From JASHVB01 sp963762885 (lineage in GTDB: Bacteria; Pseudomonadota; Alphaproteobacteria; Acetobacterales; Acetobacteraceae), in assembly GCA_963762885.1 (NCBI GenBank), contig CAVXNH010000071.1, positions 1 to 64,000 of the forward strand: a stretch of 64,000 nt of DNA, in the 5' to 3' direction. A model generated the notes under the pieces. The model was not told where the DNA came from, made no database searches, and was given only the letters and a program-made list of their open reading frames with translations. The translations under genes and the position numbers were made by a program. Position 1 is the stretch's first letter. Every line of letters starts with the position of its first letter. This document shows, in pieces, positions 8,799 to 17,653 of this stretch.

Positions 8799-8903
8799 TA
8801 CCAAATTCGGCTGCCTGGTTGGAACTACCGGATAGTGTTCGAGGAGACGGACACCAAGATCGTCATCACGGGCCTGGGGCCGCGCGGGCAAATCTACGAT
8901 TGA
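8799..8903 (+). pseudogene. C-terminal remnant of a RelE/ParE-like toxin
   Basis: An open stretch of about 34 codons with no start. Its end, NYRIVFEETDTKIVITGLGP followed by RGQIYD, resembles the C-terminal strand region of RelE-superfamily toxins (YRIVFEE...RGQIY). The stop is 12 bases before the antitoxin start, the normal toxin-first order for HigB/HigA-type pairs. Everything upstream is replaced by the hairpin element, whose conserved flank (ataccaaattcgg) reaches about 8815, so only about 26 codons are certain toxin sequence. The catalytic part is gone, so the product is inactive. Confidence 0.6.
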
Positions 8904-8915
8904 CGAAGGCGCTTG

Positions 8916-9269
8916 ATGACAATCCCGACCGCAAGCGGACTGAACGGCGAAACCATGGTACTGCTGAGCTTGAAAGAATACGAGGACGTGACAGATGCGC
9001 GTGGCCACGCTGCTGCCATGCAGGCTGTTGCTTCAGGCGTGATGGAGACGATGTCCGAGGAAGACGCTGCTGCCTATCTCGCGGCGAAGACGCCGGTGGC
9101 ATTTTGGCGCCGCCATCGCGGTGTGACGCAGCAGGCGGCCGCTGACGCTGTTGGCGTGTCGCAGGCGTATATCGCGCAGATCGAGAATGGTGTGCGAGAA
9201 GGCAGTCCGGTTATGCTCCGCGACATTGCCCACGTGCTGTGGGTCAGGATGGAGGACTTGGTAGCGTAG
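8916..9269 (+). CDS. XRE-family antitoxin / transcriptional regulator
   Basis: A 117-residue protein. The C-terminal half is a helix-turn-helix of the XRE class (FWRRHRGVTQQAAADAVGVS, then QAYIAQIENG). The N-terminal 60 residues have a LSLKEYEDVTDARGH segment seen in antitoxins that pair with RelE-like toxins. The ATG at 8916 is preferred; an overlapping TTG lies just before it. It follows the toxin remnant by 12 bases and is probably the surviving antitoxin of a broken module. Such proteins usually repress their own promoter, but here the promoter region has been replaced by the hairpin. Confidence 0.75.
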   Translation: MTIPTASGLNGETMVLLSLKEYEDVTDARGHAAAMQAVASGVMETMSEEDAAAYLAAKTPVAFWRRHRGVTQQAAADAVGVSQAYIAQIENGVREGSPVMLRDIAHVLWVRMEDLVA

Positions 9270-9308
9270 GACAGTTCGCTGGGTTCGAAGCTTGATTCGG
9301 AGTTTGCC

Positions 9309-9366
9309 GCGGCACCCTCACCCGCCGCTGCGCGGCGACCTCTCCCGCCGCAGGCGGGAGAGGTTT
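9309..9366. repeat. CCTCTCCCGC hairpin
   Basis: Two adjoining small hairpins: gccgctgcgcggc, then acctctcccgccgcaggcgggagaggt. It sits between convergent genes, so it may act as a bidirectional terminator. The word CCTCTCCCGC recurs at 41107 and 63264 in larger repeats. Confidence 0.6.
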
Positions 9367-9375
9367 TGTCATTCA

Positions 9376-10527
9376 TTACAGCATCCGCTGCAATATCAGC
9401 TTCTGCACATCCGACGTGCCTTCATAAATCTGGCACACCCGAACGTCGCGATAGATGCGCTCCACGGGATAGTCGGCCAGATAGCCATAGCCGCCCAGCG
9501 TCTGGATCGCCGTGGTGCACACCGCTTCGGCCGCTTCGGAGGCGAACAGCTTCGCCATGCAAGCCGCCTCCAGCGCCGGCTGCCCCGCCGCCTTCAGACG
9601 CGCGGCGTGCAGCGTCATCTGCCGCGCTGCCTCCAGCCGCGTCTTCGCATCGACCAGGCGAAAACCCACCGCCTGGAAGTCGATGATGCGGCCGCCGAAC
9701 GCCTTGCGTTCCTTGGCATACTCGACCGCGTATTCCAGGGCCGCCCGCGCCATCCCGACGCTCTGCGCGGCGATGCCGATGCGGCCGCTCTCCAGCGTCG
9801 AAAGCGCAATGCGATAGCCTTCGCCCTCGGCGCCGATGCGCTGGTCTTCCGCCACCTCCATGTCGTCGAACGACAACGCACAGGTGTCGGAGGCCTTCTG
9901 CCCCAGCTTTTCCTCCTTGCGGGCGATGGAAAAACCCTTCGCCGCCTTGTCCACCACGAAGCAGGACAGGCCCTTCTTGCCCGCCGAAGGATCGGTCACC
10001 GCGAAGATCACCGCGCTGCCCGGATGCGCCGCATTGCTGATGAACTGCTTGGCGCCGTTGATGATGTAACGGTCGCCCTGTTTTACCGCCCGGGTGCGCA
10101 GGTTGGACGCGTCCGATCCCGCCTGCGGCTCGGTCAACCCGAACGATCCCACCAACTCGCCGCTTGCCAGCGGTCGCAGCCAGCGTTCCTTCTGCGCGTC
10201 GGTGCCGTAATGGTCGATCACGATGCAGGTGGGGGAATTGTGCACCGACACCATGGTGGAGACGGCGCCGTCGCCGGCGGCAATCTCCTCCAGCACCATG
10301 GCGTAGGTCACCGGATCGAGTTCCGAGCCACCCCATCGCTCCGGCGTCGTCGCGCCGAACACGCCCAACTCGCCGAGTTCGCGAATGACCTCCTGCTCGA
10401 TGCAGGCGGCCTTCTCGCGCGCGGCGGCATGCGGGGCCAACCGCTCCTGCGCGAAGCGGCGCACCATGTCGATGACCATCGTATCGGCGGCGAAGGGATC
10501 GGCGGCAGGCGGGTTATGGTCGGGCAT
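9376..10527 (-). CDS. Acyl-CoA dehydrogenase
   Basis: FAD enzyme of 383 residues that desaturates acyl-CoA at C2-C3, passing electrons to ETF. The family order is complete: N-terminal helical domain, middle beta domain with GLTEPQAGSDASNL and FISNAAHPGS, and C-terminal helices with QTLGGYGYL and QIYEGTSDVQK. E369 in YEGTS is in the position of the catalytic glutamate of short- and medium-chain enzymes. The chain-length preference cannot be set by sight; the arrangement fits short or branched chains. The gene lies alone between a repeat and a small hypothetical gene on the same strand. Confidence 0.92.
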   Translation of the reverse strand: MPDHNPPAADPFAADTMVIDMVRRFAQERLAPHAAAREKAACIEQEVIRELGELGVFGATTPERWGGSELDPVTYAMVLEEIAAGDGAVSTMVSVHNSPTCIVIDHYGTDAQKERWLRPLASGELVGSFGLTEPQAGSDASNLRTRAVKQGDRYIINGAKQFISNAAHPGSAVIFAVTDPSAGKKGLSCFVVDKAAKGFSIARKEEKLGQKASDTCALSFDDMEVAEDQRIGAEGEGYRIALSTLESGRIGIAAQSVGMARAALEYAVEYAKERKAFGGRIIDFQAVGFRLVDAKTRLEAARQMTLHAARLKAAGQPALEAACMAKLFASEAAEAVCTTAIQTLGGYGYLADYPVERIYRDVRVCQIYEGTSDVQKLILQRML

Positions 10528-10554
10528 TGGTGGCGCCCCCAGGTTGCTACGGCT

Positions 10555-10779
10555 TCAGCAATGACCCGCCACAGCGAACGGGTCATGCTCTGCACCACGT
10601 ACCACCGCGGCCAGCAAACGCAAGGCGTCCGCGCCACCGCGATCGCTGATGACGCCGTTCTCGATCTCGTCAGCGAGCACTTCGGCCTGGCCGGCGATGG
10701 TCCGGGCAGCACGATACAGCGCCTCACGCGCCAGGAGCAGTTGGGTCTCGTTCGACAGGGTGTGCCAATCGGCGGGCAT
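10555..10779 (-). CDS. Small hypothetical protein
   Basis: A 74-residue, mostly alpha-helical and acidic protein beginning MPADWHTLSNETQ. I chose the ATG at 10779 because AGGAG lies seven bases upstream; a nearer ATG (10785) has too little space. No motif or family is recognised. It contains the helical run LLLAREALYRAARTIAGQ and ends in HC. It lies 27 bases upstream of the acyl-CoA dehydrogenase gene on the same strand, so they may share a transcript. Coding status is likely but not certain. Confidence 0.5.
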   Translation of the reverse strand: MPADWHTLSNETQLLLAREALYRAARTIAGQAEVLADEIENGVISDRGGADALRLLAAVVRGAEHDPFAVAGHC

Positions 10780-10899
10780 AGCCATGCTCCTGCTGCGTAA
10801 CGCCGTTTTGGCAAGGTCCATCCGAGGCCGAAGCGCTATCACGCCGCGCTGCCGGCCATGGTTAACAGAACATTACCAGAACCGGAGGCGTTTGACCAG

Positions 10900-11686
10900 C
10901 TAAACCAGCGTCACCTGCACCAGAGGCAGCGGGGCGAACGCGACCGTCACGGTGGCCGGGCCGGTCAGCCAGATCGGCGGCGTGACGCTGCCCAGCATCA
11001 CCACCTGCCCTGCCTTGAGCCCACCGAACGCCTCGGCAACCGAGGACCCGGCCAACCAGGCCAGGCACGCCAGCGGATGGCCCATCAGGTCGCGGCCGAC
11101 GCCTTCGTCGCGCTGGTGGCCGTCCACGATCAGGCGTCCGCGCAGGGCGGCAATGTCCAGGTCTCGCCAGTCAGCGCTGCCAGGCTCGCCGACGACGGCG
11201 GCCGCGTGGTAGACCTGATCGCCGATCATCGTCGGCGTGCCGACCAGAGCGAGGTCGGTGTAGCGGTTCTCCACCAGCTCGATCCCCGCCATCAGGTCGC
11301 CGACCGCCTCCGCCGCTTGCGCCATGGTGCAGGGGCCGGGCGGCAGATCGTGGCCCAGCCGGACCGCCAGTTCGCACTCGACGCCCGGGCGCTGGAAGTC
11401 GGCAAAACGCAGGGCAACGCCACTGCGATGGATGCCGCCGGTGGACATGAAGCCGGCCGCCGGGCCGCTGAGGCCGAAGATACTCCTGCATCCGCTTCGC
11501 GGTGGCGCCGATCTTGAACCCGGCCAGACCTACCGAGCCGTGACGCTGCCATAGCGCGTGCTGCACGGCGGCGCCTTCCTCTACCGATTGGGGCGCGATG
11601 GCCTGCGGCAGCGGCGCGACCAGCCGGCGTCCCTCGCGAGCCTCGTGCAGGGCGGCGGCGGCGGCACGTGGATCATAATCGCTCAT
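10900..11686 (-). pseudogene. 2-keto-4-pentenoate hydratase-like protein, frameshifted
   Basis: Member of the fumarylacetoacetase/hydratase family that hydrates 2-oxo-4-enoates in aromatic ring meta-cleavage. The first 70 codons from 11686 (MSDYDPRAAAAALHEAREGR, later GFKIGATAKRMQEYL) stay in one frame. The rest (GLSGPAAGF, RSGVALRFADFQRP, GIELVENRY, ending VTVAFAPLPLVQVTLV) is in another. Removing one C near 11476 restores an uninterrupted protein of about 261 residues, normal for the family. A good ribosome site (GGGAGA) precedes the start. It could be a recent pseudogene or a sequencing error. The following gene, rlmB, is unrelated in function. Confidence 0.78.
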
Positions 11687-11709
11687 GTGTGCTTCTCCCG
11701 ATCGGGGTA

Positions 11710-12891
11710 TCAGGCCCCGCGAGTCAGCTCATACAGAGCCACCGCCGCGGCGGCCGATACGTTCAGGCTGCCGACGGCACCCTGCATGGCAAAGCCCAGA
11801 ATTTCGTCGCAAGTCTCGCGGGTCAGCCGGCGCAGGCCGCTGCCCTCGGCGCCCAGCACCAGCGCGACGCGCCGGCCGGCGAGCGCCGGACCAGCCAGCG
11901 TGCCGCCGCCGGCGTCCAGCCCCACGACCCAGATGTTGGCCGCCTTCAGTGCGATCAGCGTGCGGGCGATGTTGACGGCGCGCAGCAGCGGCATGGTCTC
12001 CAGCGCGCCGCTCGCGGCCTTCGCCAAGGCGCCGGTCTCCTCCGGCGCATTGCGGTCCTGCGCGATCACCGCGGCGGCGCCGAACGACGCGGCGGCGCGC
12101 AGGATCGCGCCGACGTTGCGCGGGTCCGACACCTGGTCGAGCACCACGAGCGGCCCGCTGCGGTCCAGCACGTGCTGCAGGCTGGGCGGCGCCAGCGGAT
12201 CGGCCAGCAGCGCAACGCCCTGATGGACGACGTCGCGGCCGAGCAATTGGTCGATCCGGCCGCGCTCGACGCGTTCCGGCGGCAGCGGCCAGGGCAGGGG
12301 GCGTTGCTGCACCAGCGTCGCCTCGGCTTCCTCGGTCAGCAACAGGCGGCGCAGGCGGCGCGCCGGATTGCCGAGCGCCGCGGCGACGGCGTGATGGCCG
12401 TAGAGCCACACCGCGCCGCGTGGGGTGTCGGCGGGGTTGGGGCGTGGGGCGTCGTGGTGCTGCGGGCGCTGCGAGAACGAGCGCTGGTTGCCGCCTTGGT
12501 TCGGGCCGCGGTTCGGTCCGCCGTCGCGGTTTGGCCGAGCGGAGAAATCTCTACCCTGGCCGGGCGGGCGGGGGCCGCGTTGTTCCTGGTCGCGCGGACC
12601 CTGGCCGTGGCTCGGTCCCTGGCCGTGCGGCGGCCGTGGCCCTCGTTGCTGCTGGTCGCGGGGACCCTGGCCATGCGGCGGGCGTGGCCCCTGGCCCGGA
12701 AGGTGCAGCGCCTGCGGGCGCGAATCTTGGGTGCCGGGGCGTCCCTGGCCCGATGCCTGGCCGTCCTGGCCGTGCCGCTGGCCGGACCCACCCGGTTGGT
12801 ACGGGCGCTCGGCCCCGCCGCCGCGTCCGGGGGAGCGGTTGAAGGGGGGCCGGCCGGAGCCGCCGTGCCGTGTGTCACTCGGGGGTTTCAT
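11710..12891 (-). CDS. rlmB: 23S rRNA (guanosine-2'-O-)-methyltransferase RlmB-like
   Basis: SpoU-family RNA methyltransferase that makes Gm2251 in 23S rRNA. The protein has 393 residues, about 140 more than E. coli RlmB, because of a Gly/Pro/Gln/Arg-rich low-complexity N-terminus (about residues 1-150) with reiterated 'RPPHGQG' and 'DQQQRGP' words. A substrate-binding domain follows (WLYGHHAVAAAL). The SPOUT knot then shows all three motifs: DQVSDPRNVGAILR, LVLGAEGSGLR and GSLNVSAAAAVALYE. I chose the ATG at 12891 because the longer frame upstream is repeat sequence. The basic disordered tail may bind RNA. Other SpoU methyltransferases are possible. Confidence 0.85.
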   Translation of the reverse strand: MKPPSDTRHGGSGRPPFNRSPGRGGGAERPYQPGGSGQRHGQDGQASGQGRPGTQDSRPQALHLPGQGPRPPHGQGPRDQQQRGPRPPHGQGPSHGQGPRDQEQRGPRPPGQGRDFSARPNRDGGPNRGPNQGGNQRSFSQRPQHHDAPRPNPADTPRGAVWLYGHHAVAAALGNPARRLRRLLLTEEAEATLVQQRPLPWPLPPERVERGRIDQLLGRDVVHQGVALLADPLAPPSLQHVLDRSGPLVVLDQVSDPRNVGAILRAAASFGAAAVIAQDRNAPEETGALAKAASGALETMPLLRAVNIARTLIALKAANIWVVGLDAGGGTLAGPALAGRRVALVLGAEGSGLRRLTRETCDEILGFAMQGAVGSLNVSAAAAVALYELTRGA

Positions 12892-13103
12892 TCCGCCGCT
12901 ATAGCCGCGCGGAAGGTTGCTGCACAGGCCGGGCGGGTTTGGGGACGCAACGAAGCTGTCGATCGTTGCGGGAAGCGGAGCGAGCGGCGGCAGCCGTGAC
13001 GTGTCCGGGTTGCAGGAAGCGAGCCGCGGATAGTGGGTTGACGCCTGTGCGTCCGGTGCTTGACCAATGTTCTGAGTCTGACGGATCGAACCCATGCCCG
13101 ATT

Positions 13104-13200
13104 CCGTCATTGCGGGCCAGGCGAAGGCCAGGCCCGAAAGCGGGGATGACGATGTAGTTTGGGGATGACGGTGTAAATTGGGAATGACGGTGTAGTTTGC
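13104..13200. repeat. CATTGCGGGCC palindrome with short tandem words
   Basis: A small hairpin (gtcattgcgggccaggcg / ccaggcccgaaag...gatgac) followed by three imperfect repeats of 'gggatgacggtgtagtttg' (13141-13200). It lies between two minus-strand genes and encodes nothing that I can see. Confidence 0.5.
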
Positions 13201-13217
13201 GGTGCGGCCCGTCCTGC

Positions 13218-14084
13218 TCAGCCGGACGCCGCCATTGACTGGCGGGCGGCGAAGAACGCATCCACCGCGCGCTTCATCGCCGCTGCGATCAGCTTGCGAT
13301 GCTCGGGGCGGCGCAGTTCCGCCTCGTCACGCGGGTTGGACATAAAGCCCATCTCGACCAGCACGCTTGGGATGTCGGCCGCCTTCAGCACGACGAACCC
13401 GGCATGACGCTCCGGGTTGGGCAGCATCGGCACCTCCTGATCGAGCGAGCCGACCAGGTTGCGCGCCAGATGCACCGAGCCGACCCGCGTCTCGCGCCGG
13501 ACCAGGCTGGCCAGGATCCGGGCCACCTCCGGGGAGGCGTTCAGCCCCGGGCCGCCATACCGGTCGGCGCTGTTCTCGCGCTGCGCCAGGGCGGCGGTCT
13601 GCGCGTCGGAGGCGGTGCCGAGCGTGTAGATGCTGGCGCCGCGCACCGTGTGGTCGGCCAGCGCATCGGCGTGCATGGAGACGAACAGCGCGGCACCCTG
13701 TGCCTGGGCCTTTGCCACCCGGTCGTCCAGTGGCACGAACACGTCGCGCCCCCGGGTCAGGGCGACGCGGTAGCGCCCACCCGACTCCAGCAGGTGCTTC
13801 AGTTCCAGGGCGGAGGCGAGCGACACCTGCTTCTCGTAGGTACCGGAAACGCCGATGGCGCCAGGGTCCTTGCCGCCATGTCCGGGGTCCAGCATGACCA
13901 GCGGCAGGGGCACGCCGGCGTCGGGGCGCACCGGCTTGCGGGGCGCGGTGTGGTGCGATTGGGTCGCGGCGGCGGCCATGGCGGACTGCATCCACGGCGG
14001 CAGCAGAAATGTGCCGACGACGCCGGTGCCGGAGCCAAGGCGGCCCAGCAGCAGGCGGCGCGAGATCGGCGCGGCGCGGGACAT
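13218..14084 (-). CDS. N-acetylmuramoyl-L-alanine amidase, Tat-exported (AmiC-like)
   Basis: Zinc amidase of the amidase_3 family that cuts the amide between MurNAc and the stem peptide in periplasmic peptidoglycan. The protein has 288 residues. The N-terminal SRRLLLGRLG (RR at 9-10) followed by a hydrophobic core is a Tat signal, as in E. coli AmiA and AmiC. The catalytic set is visible: H69 in DPGHGGKDPG, E84 in TYEKQ, H138 in SMHADA and E244 in LVEMGFMSN. The AMIN domain of AmiB/AmiC is absent, so regulation may differ. It stands alone, with repeat DNA downstream. Confidence 0.9.
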   Translation of the reverse strand: MSRAAPISRRLLLGRLGSGTGVVGTFLLPPWMQSAMAAAATQSHHTAPRKPVRPDAGVPLPLVMLDPGHGGKDPGAIGVSGTYEKQVSLASALELKHLLESGGRYRVALTRGRDVFVPLDDRVAKAQAQGAALFVSMHADALADHTVRGASIYTLGTASDAQTAALAQRENSADRYGGPGLNASPEVARILASLVRRETRVGSVHLARNLVGSLDQEVPMLPNPERHAGFVVLKAADIPSVLVEMGFMSNPRDEAELRRPEHRKLIAAAMKRAVDAFFAARQSMAASG

Positions 14085-14221
14085 GGGGGATTCTTAACAC
14101 ATCAGATACGGAAATCCAGCTTACTTATTGATTGCGACCGTTTCATGGCTACAGGACCCGTACGACAGGCATTGCTTGGTGGGTCTGCTTGCGACGATGC
14201 TGACCCCGGGGGAGAAATCCA

Positions 14222-15214
14222 ATGCCGCGCAACCTGCTGATCGACGTGCCGGGGATCGCCGTGGGCCATGCCGAGGATCTGACGCTGGGATCCGGCGTGA
14301 CCGCCATTGTGTTCGATCAGCCGGCGGTTGCCTCGGTCAGCATTCTTGGGGGTGCGCCGGGGAGCCGCGATACCGCGATGCTGGCGCCGGAGAACTCGGT
14401 GCGGGCGGTGGACGCGATTGTGCTGTCCGGCGGGTCGGCGTTCGGGCTGGATGCCGCGGGCGGCGTGCAGGCGTGGCTGCGCGAGCAAGGGCGTGGGCTG
14501 GTGGTGCGCGGCGCGGTGGTGCCGCTGGTGGCGCAGGCGATCATCTTCGATCTGGCGAATGGGGGGAACAAGGTGTGGGGGCGGTTCTCGCCGTATCGAG
14601 ACCTCGGTTATGCGGCGGCGGTCGCGGCGAGGGCGGAGTCGTTTGCGCTGGGCACGGCCGGGGCCGGGGCCGGCGCGACCACCGCCACCGTGAAGGGGGG
14701 GCTTGGCTCGGCGAGTGCGGTGACACGTGCGGGCCATACGGTGGGGGCGATCGCGGCGGTGAATGCGGTCGGGTCGCCGCTGGTCGGCGACGGGCCCTGG
14801 TTCTGGGCAGCGCCGTATGAGCAGGATGGGGAGTTCGGGGGGTGCGGGTGGCCGGGGGCGTTCGATACGGCGCCTCGGTTAAAGGGGACTCCGGGGACCA
14901 GCACGACGATCGGGCTGGTGGCCACCGATGCGGCGCTGACCAAGCCGCAGGCGATGCGGCTGGCGATCATGGCGCATGACGGGCTGGCGCGGGCGGTGCT
15001 GCCGGCGCATGCGCCGATGGACGGGGACACGATGTTCGCGGCCTCGACCGGAGCGCGTCCGCTGGAAGACGAGCCGCGGGAGCTGACCGAGATCGGCCAT
15101 GCCGCCACGCTGGTCATGGCCAGGGCGATCGCACGGGGGGTTTACGAGGCGCGGTCATTGCCGGTGGCCGGGGCGCAACGGTCGTGGCGCGAGCGGTTCG
15201 CGCAATCCGAGTGA
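14222..15214 (+). CDS. P1 family peptidase (DmpA/S58-like)
   Basis: Protein of 330 residues of the DmpA/ornithine-acetyltransferase fold, whose members autoprocess into two chains and act as aminopeptidases or amidases. Family signatures are VPGIAVGHAED at the start, ILGGAPGSRDT, VLSGGSAFGLDAAGG and KGGLGSASAV (about residues 155-167). The segment GLGSA holds the expected nucleophile at the N-terminus of the beta chain. A start at 14222 (ATGCCGCGCAAC) is preceded by GGGGGAG. It is a single-gene unit, divergent from the amidase. The natural substrate is not predictable. Confidence 0.85.
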   Translation: MPRNLLIDVPGIAVGHAEDLTLGSGVTAIVFDQPAVASVSILGGAPGSRDTAMLAPENSVRAVDAIVLSGGSAFGLDAAGGVQAWLREQGRGLVVRGAVVPLVAQAIIFDLANGGNKVWGRFSPYRDLGYAAAVAARAESFALGTAGAGAGATTATVKGGLGSASAVTRAGHTVGAIAAVNAVGSPLVGDGPWFWAAPYEQDGEFGGCGWPGAFDTAPRLKGTPGTSTTIGLVATDAALTKPQAMRLAIMAHDGLARAVLPAHAPMDGDTMFAASTGARPLEDEPRELTEIGHAATLVMARAIARGVYEARSLPVAGAQRSWRERFAQSE

Positions 15215-15387
15215 CGGCGCCGCGCTTGACGTCGCGCGATGCCGGCCAGGAACCGCGGCTATCGCGCTCCGCGCACCAACGCGGCCCTCGACCCTCCACC
15301 ACAATTGTGCGGAGCCACCGCGGTCTGTACATCCGGAAGAGACCCATTGCGAACCATCCACGGGGTCAGCGCCACGCTCGCTGGGCG

Positions 15388-16275
15388 TCACGGTCCGAAG
15401 TCGAACCGCCACAACGCAGTGCCCTCGCCTTGGCCTGCCGTGAATACAATGCTGCGGCCGTCCGGCGACCATGCGGGATGAACGTTATCGCCTGCCGGCT
15501 GTGTGATCCGCTGCACTGTAGAACCGTCCGCGTCGATGACCAGGATCTGGAATTCGGCAGTGCCGAGCTTGGCTGAGGCGGCGAGGCGTCGGCCGTCCGG
15601 ACTCCAGAACGGCTGTAGCCAACTGCCCGACGTCGTCAGTGCGCGTCTGCTCGTACCATCGGCGGCCGCGAGCCATAACTGAAAGCGCCGCGTCCCGTTG
15701 TCCGCCGAGAACGCCAGCGTGGCGCCGTCAGGCGACCACCAAGGTTGGCGACTCTCGCCGGCCAGATTGGTAATTTGGCGCCGATCGGTGGCGTCCGGCG
15801 ACACGGTCCAGAGATTGAGGCGGTTGCCGCCTGCACGCGAGAAGTAGACAATCCGATCGTGCGATGACCAACTCGGGCCGAAGCTCCAGGTGCTCGGATC
15901 CGAGATCGGCGTTACCCTCCCACTGCCTGTGTCCAACACGCACACAACGGGCTGACCACCGAGGTCCGAGCTGAAAGACAGACGCGAGCCGTCCGGGCTT
16001 GGCGCCACTCGGCCATAGTCGTTGGTGACGCTCTTGTGCAGCCGGCGCGGATTGCGTCCGTCGGGATCCATGGCCCAGATCTGGGATCGGCCCGTGCGCC
16101 TCGACGCGAACAACAGCGTCATGCCGTCGGGCAAGTAGGTGGCACGGTTGTCGCTGCTGCCGGGCCGGGTAAGCCGTGTGAGGTTGCCGCGAAGGTCGGT
16201 CGTTTCGGCGGCGCGCCCGATCGATGTGCAGAGCATGAGCGCACCCAGACGGGTCATGAATTCGCGTCTCCGCAT
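15388..16275 (-). CDS. Exported TolB-like beta-propeller (PD40 repeats)
   Basis: Protein of 295 residues with an N-terminal hydrophobic signal (RRREFMTRLGALMLCTSIGR, possibly Tat-like) and at least six PD40/WD40-like blades, each with a W/SPDG turn: LPDGMTLLFAS, SPDGSRLSFSS, SPDGATLAFSA, SPDGRRLAASA and SPDGRSIVFTA. The layout matches the propeller domain of TolB, but the TolB N-terminal domain is missing, so I do not call it tolB. Its likely location is the periplasm. An AAGGAGGTT ribosome site precedes the ATG. It diverges from the Yx(F/W)xxD protein gene. The function is unknown; such propellers usually bind proteins. Confidence 0.8.
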   Translation of the reverse strand: MRRREFMTRLGALMLCTSIGRAAETTDLRGNLTRLTRPGSSDNRATYLPDGMTLLFASRRTGRSQIWAMDPDGRNPRRLHKSVTNDYGRVAPSPDGSRLSFSSDLGGQPVVCVLDTGSGRVTPISDPSTWSFGPSWSSHDRIVYFSRAGGNRLNLWTVSPDATDRRQITNLAGESRQPWWSPDGATLAFSADNGTRRFQLWLAAADGTSRRALTTSGSWLQPFWSPDGRRLAASAKLGTAEFQILVIDADGSTVQRITQPAGDNVHPAWSPDGRSIVFTAGQGEGTALWRFDFGP

Positions 16276-16477
16276 GGCCGTGAACCTCCTTCGATCGACG
16301 AGAGACGTCGGAGAGAACGATTCCTATACCATGACGTGGCGGCGTCATCGGCGCGGCCGGATGGCCGGTGGCGAACCGCAATGCGAATGGAAATATAAAT
16401 AACCCAAGCACCGGCGGAATAGACAAGACCGCGCCTCGTCTCCCCTGCATAGAGCTTTCAGCGCGAGGAGTATATCG

Positions 16478-16870
16478 ATGCTGCATTCCCTCATCCGCAC
16501 TGCATTCGTTGCCATCGGGCTGGCAGCCGGGATGGCGACGGCCGCGCTGGCGGCGAACCCGGTGAAGACCGGCGAAACTACGAAGGGCGCGACGCTCGTC
16601 AATGCCAGGGGCATGACTCTCTATACCTTCGACAAGAACTCCGACGGCAAGTCCGTCTGCAACGGACCGTGTGCGGCGAACTGGCCGCCAGTGGCTGCTG
16701 CCGCCGACGACAAAGGTTCGGGTGGCTATTCCGTCATCACGCGCGACGACGGCACGCGGCAATGGGCCTACAAGGGCAAGCCGCTCTACACCTGGAGCAA
16801 AGACGTGAAACCCGGAGACGTTACTGGCGACGGCTTTCTGAACGGAGCCTGGCACGTCGCTCAGCCCTGA
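16478..16870 (+). CDS. Secreted protein with Yx(F/W)xxD repeats (COG4315)
   Basis: Exported protein of 130 residues with a clear Sec signal (LIRTAFVAIGLAAGMATAAL, cleavage about AALAA). The mature part has the two hallmark motifs of COG4315, LYTFDKN near residue 47 and LYTWSKD near 105, plus a conserved CNGPCAANWPP segment whose two cysteines probably form a disulfide. The family's biochemical role is unknown; it is often found near oxidative-stress and metal genes. GCGAGGAG precedes the start. The downstream gene on the other strand runs convergent and overlaps its 3' end. Confidence 0.85.
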   Translation: MLHSLIRTAFVAIGLAAGMATAALAANPVKTGETTKGATLVNARGMTLYTFDKNSDGKSVCNGPCAANWPPVAAAADDKGSGGYSVITRDDGTRQWAYKGKPLYTWSKDVKPGDVTGDGFLNGAWHVAQP

Positions 16871-17482
16871 GCGGCACACGGCGCCGGTCGTGGACGTTCT
16901 CAATGCGATCGACGATTATCTGATCGGCACGGATTGCGTATCGCGATAACCCGGCACCGTCGCTGCTCACAATTTCGAGCGGCGCCTCAAGGCTCCGTGC
17001 AAATATTGCCAAGCCTACGAAGAACAGGCTGTGCGCGGCCGCGAACCAGACGATGCCGGCAAGTGTGAGATGCGCACTGCCGGCAAAGCCTTCCCCCGTC
17101 GCGGGCAATACGACAACGGCATTCAACAGCCACGTTGCGATCGCATAAATCGTGCCTTTGCGAACATCTCCCCCGGGAAGCATAGGTTCAAGCACATAGG
17201 CGTAGAAAAGCGCCATCGCGATTCCGACAAAGAGGTGGAAGCCCGTCTGAAAGAGCGGACTGTTGGGTGCCGGCGCGCCTGCGCGGGACCGGCCGACGCA
17301 ACGCCGAGCGCTGCGAGCAGCGGCGTGCACCAATATGAGAGAAGGCGCAGCAGTCCACCCTTTGCCGTGGCGAGTGGAACCAGGTCCGCCGCTTTCAGCG
17401 CGAGAGTATTGAGTATGATCGCCACGCTTCCGGAAATCAGTGCCGGCGCCAGACGGCTTTTGGGGGCGCTCATCGGATTCAT
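16821..17482 (-). pseudogene. Integral membrane protein, frameshifted
   Basis: The N-terminal third (MSAPKSRLAPALISGSVAII, later GGLLRLLSYWCTPLLAALGV) is in one frame. The continuation (FQTGFHLFVGIAMALFYAYV, GTIYAIATWLLNAVVVLP, HLTLAGIVWFAAAHSLFFVG) is in another. The change occurs near 17280. Joined, they give about 190 residues with five hydrophobic segments, consistent with a small inner-membrane protein. I do not recognise the family with confidence. The last 25 codons run into the COG4315 gene on the opposite strand and look non-native. Either the gene is decaying or the sequence has an error. Confidence 0.6.
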
Positions 17483-17653
17483 CGGCCAGAAGACGACGAT
17501 TCTTCCAAGATATTCCGTCGCGAAGCCAAAGATTCACGAGGGGCGTCGCCACGCGACGTTGCCTTCGTAAGGATCTGCGTGCCGCTCGGAACAATCCGGT
17601 GTGGGGACATCACCATCGCTCAAAGTTGGGCTTCCAGCAGGAGATTCGAAACC

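Noticed and set aside
11668..12999. Long plus-strand frame opposite rlmB
   Set aside because: It is a high-GC shadow of the minus-strand gene. The minus frame has all three SpoU motifs; the plus frame has no motif and an Arg/Ala-rich composition.
15388..16275. tolB
   Set aside because: Only the propeller is present; the TolB N-terminal domain and the tol/pal neighbours are missing.
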